Source: Flavobacteriales bacterium (GTDB lineage: Bacteria; Bacteroidota; Bacteroidia; Flavobacteriales_F; PHOS-HE28). Taken from it: 64,000 nucleotides of DNA. Where the stretch lies: positions 1 through 64,000 of the forward strand of contig JADJXH010000003.1 in assembly GCA_016715895.1 (NCBI GenBank), read 5' to 3'. Under the pieces are notes generated by a model. That model was not told the DNA's origin. It did not search any database and saw nothing but the letters and a program-made list of their open reading frames with translations. The position numbers and the translations under genes were made by a program. Below, in pieces: positions 1 through 7,873 of this stretch; positions within the stretch are counted from its first letter, which is position 1, and every line of letters begins with the position of its first letter.

Positions 1-2
1 CT

Positions 3-197
3 CACCGGGAGCCGGAGCATCCCTTCAAGTTCGGCGAGGATTTCGGGCTCTTCACCCAGCGCTTCCCCGGTTGCATGTTCGGGCTGGGGGCGGGGGAGGG
101 AACGCCCGCCCTGCACAATCCCGACTACGACTTCCCCGAGGACCTCATCCCGCAGGGCATCGCCGTGTTCGAGCGGATCGTCCGCCAACTGACCTGA
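3..197 (+). CDS. M20D-family amidohydrolase/peptidase, C-terminal end only
   Basis: This is the last 64 codons of a gene that begins before the window. The reading frame contains FGEDFG, then GLGAGEGTPALHNPDYDF and a closing amphipathic helix. That is the C-terminal signature of the M20D metallopeptidases (N-acyl-amino-acid or hippurate hydrolases), in which the conserved H of the ALHNP element is a metal-site residue. The stop codon is followed immediately by the alr start (stop 195-197, ATG 198), so the two genes are probably co-transcribed. The substrate cannot be told from this fragment. Confidence 0.75.
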   Translation, partial: HREPEHPFKFGEDFGLFTQRFPGCMFGLGAGEGTPALHNPDYDFPEDLIPQGIAVFERIVRQLT

Positions 198-1361
198 ATG
201 TTCGAAACGAGCACCATCACCATCAGCCGTAGTGCGCTGCGAAGGAACCTCGCCTTCCTGCGTCAGCGGCTCAACGGCGCGCGGTTGTGCAGCGTGGTGA
301 AGGGCAATGCGTACGGGCATGGCCTGGACGCCTTCATCCCGCTGGCCATGGAAGAGGGCGTCGACTACTTCGGGGTGTACTCCGCCGATGAAGCGTGGCA
401 TGTGGTGGAGCACCTGCGGAAGTGCCCGGACCTCTTCATCATGGGCATGGTGGAGGTCGATGGCCTGGCCTGGGCGGTGGAGCATGGCGTGGAGTTCTGT
501 GTGCACGACCGGCACCGGCTGGAGCAGGCCATCGGCGAGGCGGGCAGGCAGAAGCGCAAGGCGCGCATCCACATCGAGGTGGAGACCGGCATGCACCGCA
601 CCGGCTTCGACCGCACCGCGCTGGGACCCGCGCTGGACCTGATGCGCGCGCATGACGAGCACATCGAGCTGGTGGGCCTCTTCACCCATTTCGCCGGGGC
701 GGAGAGCAGCAGCAACGATCAGCGCGTCACCGCCCAGATGGCGCACTTCCAACAGGCGCTCGACCGATCCCATCTGGCCGGCCTGCATCCGACCTATGCC
801 CACCAGGCGTGCAGTGCGGCCGTGATGAACTATCCGCATACGGTGGGGCCGATGGCGCGCGTCGGCATCATGCAGTACGGCTTCTGGCCCAACCAGGAGA
901 CGTGGTTCCGCTACAGCGCGGTGAGCGGTGTGTCCACCGATCCGCTCAAGCGCCTCATCGGCTGGAAGAGCCGCGTCATGGCCATCACCAGGGTGGCGGC
1001 GGGCGGCTTCATCGGATATGGGACGAGCAGTGAAGCGGCGCACGACATGCGCATCGCCGTGGTGCCGGTGGGCTACGCGCACGGCTTCGACCGCGGGCTC
1101 AGCAACCTGGGCCGTGTGCTGGTGCACGGGCAGCAGGCACGGGTCGCCGGCATCGTCAACATGAACGCCATCAGCGTGGACATCACCGACATCCCGGGAG
1201 TGGAGAAGGGTGACGAGGTCGTCCTCATCGGTGAGCAGGGCGACCATCGCATCACGGTGGCCAGCTTCAGCGAACTGAGCGAACAGCTCAACTACGAGCT
1301 GCTCACGCGCCTGCCGCGCGACATCCCCGGACGGTCATCCCCTGAACCATGGCCTACCTGA
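198..1361 (+). CDS. alr: Alanine racemase
   Basis: Converts L-alanine to D-alanine for peptidoglycan, using PLP. The 387-residue length is normal for the family. The N-terminal TIM-barrel strand carries the PLP lysine in VVKGNAYGHG (K35). The C-terminal beta domain carries GYAHGFDR, which corresponds to the catalytic tyrosine segment, and NMNAISVDI. The ATG directly follows the stop of the upstream amidohydrolase. The last 13 bases overlap the next racemase-family gene, so translation is probably coupled. The family usually reads GYADG where this has GYAHG; otherwise the motifs are intact. Confidence 0.93.
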   Translation: MFETSTITISRSALRRNLAFLRQRLNGARLCSVVKGNAYGHGLDAFIPLAMEEGVDYFGVYSADEAWHVVEHLRKCPDLFIMGMVEVDGLAWAVEHGVEFCVHDRHRLEQAIGEAGRQKRKARIHIEVETGMHRTGFDRTALGPALDLMRAHDEHIELVGLFTHFAGAESSSNDQRVTAQMAHFQQALDRSHLAGLHPTYAHQACSAAVMNYPHTVGPMARVGIMQYGFWPNQETWFRYSAVSGVSTDPLKRLIGWKSRVMAITRVAAGGFIGYGTSSEAAHDMRIAVVPVGYAHGFDRGLSNLGRVLVHGQQARVAGIVNMNAISVDITDIPGVEKGDEVVLIGEQGDHRITVASFSELSEQLNYELLTRLPRDIPGRSSPEPWPT

Positions 1362-2419
1362 AGCTCTATCGCGACAAGCTGCGGAGGAACCACGCCGTGC
1401 TGCAGCGCTGGTTCGACGGCAACGGCATCGCGTGGGGTGTGGTCACCAAGCTGCTCTGCGGCAACCGCACCTACCTGCAGGAGCTGGTGGACCTGGGCAT
1501 CACCGAGATGCACGACACGCGCATCAGCAACCTGAAGGCGATCAAGGCCATCGCGCCCCAGGTGCAGACCGTCTACATCAAGCCGCCCGCCAAGCGCAGC
1601 CTGTCCAGCGTGGTGCGCTATGCGGACGTGAGCTTCAACACGGACCTCTTCACCATCAAGGGGCTGAGCGAGGAGGCGGTGAGGCAGGGCCGCCATCACA
1701 AGATCATCATCATGGTGGAGATGGGCGACCTGCGCGAGGGCGTCATGGGCGAGCACCTCACGGACTTCTACGCGCAGGTGTTCCAGCTTCCGGGGATCGA
1801 GATCATCGGGCTGGGCACCAACCTCAACTGCCTCAACGGCATCATGCCGAGCGCGGACAAGCTCATCCAGCTCAGCCTCTACAAGCAGCTCATCGAGGCC
1901 CGCTTCGACCGGGTGATCCCCTGGGTGAGCGGCGGCACCACCGTCACCGTGCCCCTGCTGCTGAACAAGGAATTACCCAAGGGAGTGAACCACTTCCGCA
2001 TCGGTGAGGCCCTGTTCTTCGGAGCCGATCTCTTCACCGGTGGCTTGCTGCCCGGCATGGAGTCCGATGTGTTCAAGCTCTTCGCCGAGGTGATCGAGCT
2101 CTACGAGAAGCCGGTGGTGCCCATCGGGGTGCAGGCGGAGAATCCGTCGGGTCACAAGCCGGAATTCGACGAGGCGGACCGGGGACGCACGTCGTACCGG
2201 GCCATCCTCGACATCGGCCTGCTCGATGTGCAACCGGGCTTCCTCATCCCCGAGGACGAGCATGTGCACATCATCGAGGCCAGCAGCGACATGCTGGTGG
2301 TCGATCTGGGCGACAGCCCGCACGACTACCGGGTGGGCGCGGTGATGAGCTTCAGGTTGCGGTACATGGGCGCGCTGGGCGTGATGAACTCCCGCTACAT
2401 CGACAAGGTGGTGGAGTAG
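1349..2419 (+). CDS. Alanine/ornithine racemase family PLP enzyme
   Basis: A second fold-type III PLP enzyme of 356 residues. The barrel lysine is K34 in GVVTKLLCGN, and GTNLNCLNG and VSGGTTVT later in the chain fit the phosphate-binding loops of this family. It resembles the ornithine racemase/YhfX-like branch more than classical Alr, because it lacks the GYA(D/H)G segment. It overlaps alr by 13 bp. The pairing suggests a two-step or bifunctional supply of D-amino acids, but the substrate (Ala, Orn, Ser or another) is inference. The gene converges on the SIMPL-domain gene with a gap of about 43 bp. Confidence 0.8.
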   Translation: MAYLKLYRDKLRRNHAVLQRWFDGNGIAWGVVTKLLCGNRTYLQELVDLGITEMHDTRISNLKAIKAIAPQVQTVYIKPPAKRSLSSVVRYADVSFNTDLFTIKGLSEEAVRQGRHHKIIIMVEMGDLREGVMGEHLTDFYAQVFQLPGIEIIGLGTNLNCLNGIMPSADKLIQLSLYKQLIEARFDRVIPWVSGGTTVTVPLLLNKELPKGVNHFRIGEALFFGADLFTGGLLPGMESDVFKLFAEVIELYEKPVVPIGVQAENPSGHKPEFDEADRGRTSYRAILDIGLLDVQPGFLIPEDEHVHIIEASSDMLVVDLGDSPHDYRVGAVMSFRLRYMGALGVMNSRYIDKVVE

Positions 2420-2462
2420 CCCCACCGCGCCGCGGTGGGTGATGGGCGGCCGGCGCCGCGCC

Positions 2463-3156
2463 TCAGTCGATCAGCGCGAACCGGAACACCATGCTGCGCT
2501 GCCGCGCGGCCAGGGGTGGCCTGAACGGGGTCGTCGTAGGCACGCTCGCGGCCATCCAGCATCCCCAGCAGCTCCAGCAGACCGGTCTCCTTCGCCTGGG
2601 GCTCGTAGGCGGCCAGCAGCTTGCCCAGCTTGCGTCCCGCGAGCGTCGCGATGGCGCGGGCACGCTGTTCCGCCGCGGTGTACATGGCCTGCAGCACGGC
2701 GGTCTGCGCATCCTCCGGCTGGTCGAACCGCCAATGCGCGATGTGGCCTTCCAGGCCCGGACGACCGCGCAGGGCCTCCACCATCGGCTTCAACGCCTCG
2801 CGGTCCCTGGCGGTCACGCGCAGCACCGGTTGTGGCGGCTGCGCGTACAGGGCGAGGGAGAGGTCGTCGCCGGCATCGGTCGTCCGCACCACGGCATGGC
2901 CCATGCCGCGCAGCTCCTTCTCCAGCTTCCCCAGCTCGCGGTCCGCACGCGCCGCCATCTCGCGCTGCACCTTCTCCCAGTCGGCGTTCTCCTCGTAGGG
3001 CTGGTCGCCGGGATCGCTCCAGCGGATCTCGTACACCACCTCGCTGAAGCGGAGCGGCACGGTGTCGTGCACGGTGAGCTCGATGGTCTGATCGGTCAGG
3101 GTCTGCCCCAGGGCGAGGGCCGGGGCGCACAGCGGAAGCAGGGCAGGGAGGCGCAT
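2463..3156 (-). CDS. SIMPL-domain (DUF541) secreted protein, frame broken near 2515
   Basis: Begins with a signal peptide (MRLPALLPLCAPALALGQ) followed by TVHDTVPLRFSEVVYEI, the start of a SIMPL/DUF541 domain of periplasmic or outer-surface proteins of unknown role. The start at 3156 heads a continuous frame to about 2520. The family-like end, ARQRSMVFRFALID with a stop at 2463, lies one frame away. Removing one C from the C4 run (G4 at 2513-2516 on the plus strand) joins the halves into about 230 residues. Unjoined, the first frame runs on to 2395 through low-quality sequence and into the convergent racemase gene. Either a recent frameshift or a sequencing error. Confidence 0.7.
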
Positions 3157-3167
3157 GATGAAGGGGT

Positions 3168-4597
3168 TCAGCGGCGGTCCAGGCGGACGATGTTCTCCAC
3201 GTGGAAGGTGTGCGGGAACATGTCCACCGGTCGCACGAAGGTGACGCGGTAGTGGTCGTTCAGCAGGGCCAGGTCGCGGGCCTGGGTGGCGGGGTTGCAG
3301 CTCACGTACACGATGCGGGGCGGGGCCATCTCGCGCAGGCGCATCACCACGTCCTCGTGCATGCCCGCGCGCGGCGGGTCGGTGATCACCACGTCCGGAC
3401 GGCCGTTCCGCTGCACGAAGGTGGCGTCCAGCAGGTGCCTCAGGTCGCCCGCCTCGAAGTGCACGTTGGTGATGCCGTTCAGCCGGGCGTTGGCCCAGGC
3501 GTCCTCCACCGCCTCGGGCACGATCTCCGCGCCCACCACCTGCGCCGCCCGGCCGGCCACGTACAGGCTGATGGTGCCCGCCCCGCTGTACAGGTCGTAG
3601 ACCCGCTCGGTCCCCGTGAGGCCCGCGAGCTCGCGGGTGAGCGCGTACATGGCCTGCGCCTGGGCCGGGTTGGTCTGGAAGAAGCTCTTGGGCCCGATGC
3701 GGTAGCGAAGCGCACGTCCCGTGGCGGCATCGGTGAACACCTCCACCAGATGATCGCGCCCGGCGTGCACCTGGATGTCGAGGTCCCAGAGGGTGTCGTT
3801 GCGCTTGGTGTTCACCGTCCACAGCACGCTGGTGAGCTGCGGGAAGGCGTCCAGCAGCGCATCGAGCAGGGCGGTGCGCTGTTCGGGCCGGTCCTCGCCG
3901 AAGGCCACAAGCACCATGCACTCGCCCGTGAGGGTGGTCCGCACCATCACCGTGCGCAGGCCGCCCTGGTGCGCGCGGATGTTGTAGAAGCTCATGCCCA
4001 GTTCGGCGGCCTTGGCGCGGAGGAAGTTGCGCACGGCGTCGCTCGGGGCGGGTTGCAGATGGCACTCGTCCACCTGCAGCACGCGGTCGAAGCGCTGGGG
4101 ATGTGGAAGCCCAGGGCGTTGCGGTCGGCGATGTCGCCCATGGTCCGCAGCTCGGCGTGGGTGAACCAACGGTGCGCGCTGGCGGTGAACTCGAGCTTGT
4201 TGCGGTAGCCGCGCGTGGCGGGCGAGGGCAGGGTGGGCTGCACCTCCGGCAGCTCCAGCCCGCCGAGGCGCTCCAGGTTGTCGATCCCCTGCTGGCGCTT
4301 GAACTCGAGCTGCTTCGCATAGTCCAGGTCCTGCCACTTGCAGCCGCCGCAGCTGCCGAAGTGCCGGCAGAAGGGTTGCACCCGGTCGGGGCTGGGCTCC
4401 ACGATGCGGGTGGCCGACGCCTCGGCGAAGCTCTTCTTGCGGGTGTGGATCCGCAGGTCGGCCGTGTCGCCGGGCACCGCGCCGGTGACGAAGACCACCA
4501 GTCCATCCAACCGAGCCAGGGCCTTGCCGTTGGCGCCCCAGCCCGTGATGGGTACGGCGGCCACCTCTTCGGCGGTACGGGACGCGCGGCGCGGCAT
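3168..4597 (-). CDS. rlmD: 23S rRNA (uracil-5-)-methyltransferase RlmD/RumA, frame broken near 4098
   Basis: SAM-dependent methylation of a 23S rRNA uridine. The N-terminal part has a TRAM-like domain and the 4Fe-4S cysteines in CRHFGSCGGCKWQ. The C-terminal part has FFQTNPAQ, VYDLYSGAGTISL (SAM site), DPPRAGM and the catalytic-cysteine segment VSCNPATQARDL. The N-terminal frame stops making sense after GFHIP, and the family sequence resumes in another frame at QRFDRVLQVDECHLQ. Adding one C to the C4 run at 4097-4100 restores a 476-residue protein. ATG 4597 is preferred to the TTG at 4606, which lies inside the -7 box CATCTTTG. Confidence 0.85.
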
Positions 4598-4603
4598 GGG
4601 CGG

Positions 4604-4634
4604 CAAAGATGGAAGGTTGAGCCGCTTATCTTTG
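4604..4634. promoter_or_regulatory. Divergent Bacteroidota -7 boxes for rlmD and the first toxin-antitoxin operon
   Basis: Two back-to-back -7 boxes. On the minus strand CATCTTTG (4611-4604) lies 6 bp before the rlmD ATG. On the plus strand TATCTTTG (4627-4634) matches the Bacteroidota consensus TAnnTTTG and lies 7 bp before the antitoxin ATG at 4642. The usual spacing from this box to the start site would make both transcripts leaderless or nearly so. No good -33 element was identified. Confidence 0.6.
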
Positions 4635-4641
4635 ACAGGCC

Positions 4642-4848
4642 ATGAAGATCCTCCTTGAAGTACCCACGAGCAAGGCTAAAATGATGATCGAGCTGCTCAG
4701 TAGCATCTCTTTCGTCAAGGTCGCTCCGTTGAGCAAGGATAAGTCCCGTCGGGTTGAGGACCTGATCGAGGCGATGGCGGAGGTCGGCGAGATCAAACGC
4801 GGTGCACGCAAAGGCAAGCCGTTGAAGCAGTTCCTCGATGAGCTTTGA
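4642..4848 (+). CDS. Type II toxin-antitoxin antitoxin, small (68 aa)
   Basis: A 68-residue, lysine-rich protein predicted to be mostly helical, with the typical layout of an antitoxin: a short N-terminal segment (MKILLEVPTSKAK) and a basic C-terminal helix (RGARKGKPLKQFLDEL) suited to wrap a RelE-type toxin. It is directly upstream of the toxin gene and overlaps it by 11 bp, the usual coupling in these modules. No DNA-binding fold is recognisable with confidence, so family assignment rests on context. The -7 box TATCTTTG is 7 bp before the ATG; the antitoxin probably autoregulates there. Confidence 0.7.
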   Translation: MKILLEVPTSKAKMMIELLSSISFVKVAPLSKDKSRRVEDLIEAMAEVGEIKRGARKGKPLKQFLDEL

Positions 4849-5167
4849 GGTCATTGCGCTGCGGCCCTTCCAGCGCGACCTGAAACGGCTCTTGAAGAAG
4901 TATCCCTCCTTGAAGAAGGACGTCGCAACCTTGGGTGCCATCCTGGAGCGTGACCCCTTCATCGGGAAGTCCCTTGGGAAGGACTGCTACAAGGTCCGAC
5001 TTTCGATCACGTCGAAAGGCCGCGGAAAGAGCGGTGGAGGCAGGGTGATCACGCATGTTCATGTGGCAGGTGACACGGTGCATCTGCTGGCGCTGTACGA
5101 CAAGGCGGAGCGCGATACGCTTTCGGACAAGGAGTTGGAACAATTGCTGAGCTGGATACCGGAATAG
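4838..5167 (+). CDS. RelE/ParE-superfamily toxin (type II TA)
   Basis: A 109-residue protein with the RelE-like pattern: LRPFQRDLKRLLKKYPSLKKD at the N terminus (two helices), CYKVRLSI and a basic GGGRVITHVH strand pair, then LLALYDKAERDTLS at the C terminus. RelE toxins are ribosome-dependent mRNA endonucleases; the basic residues K, R and the late Y are where family catalytic residues sit. It starts inside the antitoxin gene (11-bp overlap). Target and activity are inferred from fold and context only. Confidence 0.83.
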   Translation: MSFEVIALRPFQRDLKRLLKKYPSLKKDVATLGAILERDPFIGKSLGKDCYKVRLSITSKGRGKSGGGRVITHVHVAGDTVHLLALYDKAERDTLSDKELEQLLSWIPE

Positions 5168-5216
5168 GGAATGTCGCATGACTTGGAGGTTCGCCGAACG
5201 CACGGCCCCGAACCCC

Positions 5217-5224
5217 TAGTTTTG
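5217..5224 (+). promoter_or_regulatory. -7 box (TAGTTTTG) for rocD
   Basis: TAGTTTTG is an exact match to TAnnTTTG and lies 33 bp before the rocD ATG at 5258. It also settles the start choice: an in-frame start at 5171 would lie upstream of this promoter, and the sequence between has no family similarity. A TTGG at about 5183 is a possible -33 element. Confidence 0.5.
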
Positions 5225-5257
5225 CCGCTTCCGCGCAGAACGACCGTCCTTCCAGCC

Positions 5258-6559
5258 ATGTCGATCCACTCCAGCATCCGCACCCGCACGCAGCAGGCCA
5301 TCGAGCTCGAGGAGCACTACGGGGCCCACAACTACCACCCCCTTCCGGTGGTGCTCGACAGCGGCAAGGGCGTGTTCGTATGGGACGTGGAAGGCAAGCG
5401 CTACTACGACTTCCTCAGCGCCTACAGCGCCGTGAACCAGGGCCACTGCCACCCGCGCCTCGTGAAGGTGATGCAGGAGCAGGCCACGCGCATGACGCTC
5501 ACCAGCCGCGCCTTCTACAACAGCGTGCTCGGCGAGTACGCCCGCACCGTGTGCACCCTCTTCGGCTACGACCGCATGCTGCCCATGAACACCGGCGCCG
5601 AGGCCGTGGAGACCGCCATCAAGATGGCGCGCAAGTGGGGCTACGAGAAGAAGGGCATCCCGGCGGGGCAGGCCAGGGTCATCGTGTGTGAGGGCAACTT
5701 CCACGGCCGCACCATCACCATCGTCAGCATGAGCACCGACCCAGACAGCCAGGGCGGCTTCGGGCCGTTCACGCCCGGCTTCGAGGTGATCCCCTACGAC
5801 GACATTCCGGCGCTGGAGAGGGCGCTGGAGGACCCGCACGTCTGCGCCTTCCTCGTGGAGCCCATCCAGGGCGAGAAGGGCGTGTACGTGCCGGCCGACG
5901 ACTACATCCCCCGCGCCATCGCCGCCTGCAAGGCCCGCAACGTGCTCTTCATCGCGGACGAGATCCAGACCGGCATTGCGCGCACCGGCCGGCTGCTCGC
6001 CTCCTGCCACCACAGCGGCTGCCACTGCACCAAGGGCCTCTGCGAAGCACGCGAAGGGGTGCAGCGCCCCGATGTGGTGATCCTCGCCAAGGCCCTCAGC
6101 GGCGGCATGTACCCGGTGAGCGCCGTGCTGGCCGACGATGCGGTGATGAACGTCTTCACCCCCGGCACCCACGGCAGCACCTACGGCGGCAACCCCATGG
6201 GCGCGCGCCTGGCCATCGAGGCCCTGGGCATTGCGCAGGACGAGGACCTCTGCGGCAACGCCGACCGGCTCGGTGAGCTCTTCCGCGCCGAGATGCGGAA
6301 GCTGGTGGACGAGTACCCCTTCGTGAAGCTGGTGCGCGGCCGCGGGCTGCTGAATGCGCTCGTGATCGAAGCCCGCACGGCGCCGGATGGCAGCCCGAGG
6401 ACGGCCTGGGAGCTCTGCCTGCTGCTGCGCGATAACGGCCTGCTGGCCAAGCCCACCCACGGCGACATCATCCGCTTCGCCCCGCCGCTGGTGATCACCG
6501 CCGAGCAGCTGATGGAGTGCGTGAACATCATCCGCACCAGCGTGCGGCAGTTCGCGTAG
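5258..6559 (+). CDS. rocD: Ornithine aminotransferase with a Cys/His-rich insertion
   Basis: PLP-dependent class III aminotransferase turning ornithine and 2-oxoglutarate into glutamate semialdehyde and glutamate. The family marks are NTGAEAVETAIKMARKW, FHGRTITIVSMSTD, FIADEIQTGIARTGR and the PLP lysine in LAKALSGG. Length is 433 residues from ATG 5258. Between RTGRLLA and RPDVV there is an insertion absent from textbook enzymes. It holds C250, H251, H252, C255, H256, C257 and C262, which could bind a metal. Two toxin-antitoxin pairs flank the gene, and its last 27 coding bases reappear at 7172. Confidence 0.92.
   Translation: MSIHSSIRTRTQQAIELEEHYGAHNYHPLPVVLDSGKGVFVWDVEGKRYYDFLSAYSAVNQGHCHPRLVKVMQEQATRMTLTSRAFYNSVLGEYARTVCTLFGYDRMLPMNTGAEAVETAIKMARKWGYEKKGIPAGQARVIVCEGNFHGRTITIVSMSTDPDSQGGFGPFTPGFEVIPYDDIPALERALEDPHVCAFLVEPIQGEKGVYVPADDYIPRAIAACKARNVLFIADEIQTGIARTGRLLASCHHSGCHCTKGLCEAREGVQRPDVVILAKALSGGMYPVSAVLADDAVMNVFTPGTHGSTYGGNPMGARLAIEALGIAQDEDLCGNADRLGELFRAEMRKLVDEYPFVKLVRGRGLLNALVIEARTAPDGSPRTAWELCLLLRDNGLLAKPTHGDIIRFAPPLVITAEQLMECVNIIRTSVRQFA
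6529..6555 (+). repeat. 27-bp direct repeat, copy 1 (3' end of rocD)
   Basis: These bases encode the last residues of RocD (IRTSVRQF). The same 27 bp recur at 7172-7198 with one mismatch (C to T at the twelfth-thirteenth base region). The two copies bracket the second toxin-antitoxin pair (6610-7145), as would be left by an insertion or unequal recombination at the rocD 3' end. Confidence 0.8.
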
Positions 6560-6609
6560 GTGGACGAAGCGAGCGGTTGGGCGCTACCTTTATGGTCACA
6601 TCACACGCC

Positions 6610-6840
6610 ATGAACACGACCGCCCTACGTGACCGCCTTCATGCCTTGGTGGACTCGATCCAGAACGAGGCCTTGCTCTCGCGTGTGCACGAGCTGCTCG
6701 CCAGCGCGGTCGGTGACAGCGGCGTGTGGAACACGTTGACAGTGGAGCAGCAGGAGCGCGTTCTACGGGCGCATGAGGCCTCGAAGGATCCCGCGAACCT
6801 GCGTGCGTCGGAAGAGGTGCTCCGGCGGCATCGACCATGA
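6610..6840 (+). CDS. Type II antitoxin of the second TA pair (76 aa)
   Basis: A 76-residue acidic helical protein (MNTTALRDRLHALVDSIQNE, then VEQQERVLRAHEASKDP). This looks like the RHH-less addiction-module antitoxins that precede ParE/RelE toxins (the DUF2683/PF09720-like type often called addiction module component). ATG 6610 is chosen; an in-frame start at 6592 sits on the -7-like box TACCTTTA (6585-6592). Its stop overlaps the toxin start by 4 bp (ATGA), so the two are coupled. No DNA-binding domain is visible. Confidence 0.7.
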   Translation: MNTTALRDRLHALVDSIQNEALLSRVHELLASAVGDSGVWNTLTVEQQERVLRAHEASKDPANLRASEEVLRRHRP

Positions 6841-7145
6841 GCCTCCGGCCGGTCTGGACCATCCAGGCGGACAACACCTTCGGAGCGCTCCTCGGATACA
6901 TCCGGCATGAGTGGGGCGTGACCGCAGCACGGTCGTTCCACGAAGAGGTGGAACACACAGTGGACCTGCTGGTCGTTTTTCCCGAAGGCGGGATCCTCGA
7001 ACGGGCCGAACTGGGTATCCGGAGCATTCCGGTCGCGCGGCAAGTGCGCCTCTTCTACCGGGTGGCCGATGACCAGTTGATCATCCTGGACTTCGTCGAT
7101 GTGCGCACTCAGCGGTTCCAGCGCACGCGAGGGAACCCACCCTAG
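6837..7145 (+). CDS. RelE/ParE-family toxin of the second TA pair (102 aa)
   Basis: A 102-residue ParE/RelE-like protein. WTIQADNTFGALLGYI, the SFHEEVEHTVDLL helix and the C-terminal strands VRLFYRVADDQLIILDFVDVR follow the family order. ParE members poison gyrase, RelE members cut mRNA; the sequence does not decide between them. It shares a 4-bp ATGA overlap with the antitoxin. About 26 bp after the stop begins the repeated rocD tail (7172-7198), which marks the edge of this module. Confidence 0.78.
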   Translation: MSLRPVWTIQADNTFGALLGYIRHEWGVTAARSFHEEVEHTVDLLVVFPEGGILERAELGIRSIPVARQVRLFYRVADDQLIILDFVDVRTQRFQRTRGNPP

Positions 7146-7171
7146 GTGCACGGGCTGATCCCCAGTACCAC

Positions 7172-7198
7172 CATCCGCACCAGTGTGCGGCAGTTCGC
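7172..7198 (+). repeat. 27-bp direct repeat, copy 2 (rocD 3' end remnant)
   Basis: Matches 6529-6555 at 26 of 27 positions but is not followed by a rocD stop and is not part of a gene. It lies between the second toxin gene and the start of the accessory island, 96 bp before the first attC-like site. Confidence 0.8.
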
Positions 7199-7293
7199 AT
7201 CGGTGCCTTGCACGGCCCGTGAGCGGCGCGTGCCGCCTACCCGCGGTGGTCATTCGCAGTTGGACGCTGGCGCGCCGCTTTGGGCGCGATGGC

Positions 7294-7416
7294 GTTCAAC
7301 GGGCCTGCGCTTGCCGCAGGCCGCCTTTCGAGAACTTGTTTCTGGACGAAAAGTACAACGCTTCAACGGGAGTTGGCACCGGGACGAGGGCGGCTTGCGG
7401 CAAGCGCATGTTAGGC
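7294..7416. repeat. attC-like recombination site A (imperfect palindrome)
   Basis: GTTCAAC (7294-7300) and GTTAGGC (7410-7416) fit the integron core patterns RYYYAAC and GTTRRRY. Between them are inverted arms of 20 bp (7306-7325 against 7389-7408, 19 of 20 paired) around a 63-nt loop. The spacers between core and arm differ on the two sides (5 and 1 nt), as in attC sites, where the extra bases are extrahelical. The site ends 8 bp after the stop codon of the minus-strand lipoprotein gene, the place an attC occupies in a gene cassette. The 95 bp before it (7199-7293) show no gene. Confidence 0.5.
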
Positions 7417-7606
7417 GCAGTTTTCTAGTTTATTTCCTTTAATTCTAGTGGTATACTGTGTTCTTTCAAGTAGGATAGGAATAAATCATGGTCTTCAAAT
7501 TCCGCAGTATTTAGTTTCACGGTTTCACCGTCAGGCATCTTATCGTACTGTAAGCACCCCCTGAAACAGGTGCAGGTGAAAGTAGAAACACCTAACCTTG
7601 ATCAGG

Positions 7607-7873
7607 ATGAAGAAGAGCAGATTCACCGAGGCGCAGATCGTTGGGATGCTGCGCGAGCATGAGGCGGGCAAGAAGGTGGCGGACCTGTGCCGGGAGCACG
7701 GTGTGAGCCAGCCCACGTTCTACCAGTGGAAGGCCAAGTACAGCGGCCTGGACGCCAACCAGCTCAAGGAGTTCAAGGAGCTGAAGGCCAAGTATGCCCG
7801 GCTGGAGAAGATGTACACTGAGGCGCAGATGGACCGCCAGGTGCTCAAGGAGATCATCGAGGGAAAGTTGTAG
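7607..7873 (+). CDS. IS3-family transposase OrfA (HTH)
   Basis: An 88-residue protein with the helix-turn-helix of IS407-type OrfA: KSRFTEAQIVGMLREHEAG, VADLCREHGVSQPTFYQWK, then a leucine-rich coiled coil ending VLKEIIEGKL. It binds the element ends and is the N-terminal half of the OrfAB transposase made by -1 frameshifting. The ATG at 7607 gives the conserved MKKSRF start. The run GGGAAAG at 7861-7867, just before the OrfA stop, is a candidate slip site. Confidence 0.9.
   Translation: MKKSRFTEAQIVGMLREHEAGKKVADLCREHGVSQPTFYQWKAKYSGLDANQLKEFKELKAKYARLEKMYTEAQMDRQVLKEIIEGKL

Noticed and set aside
2395..4962. Single long minus-strand frame across the SIMPL and rlmD genes
   Set aside because: It reads rlmD out of frame and joins two genes by chance. 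The two real genes are each explained by one-base run errors.
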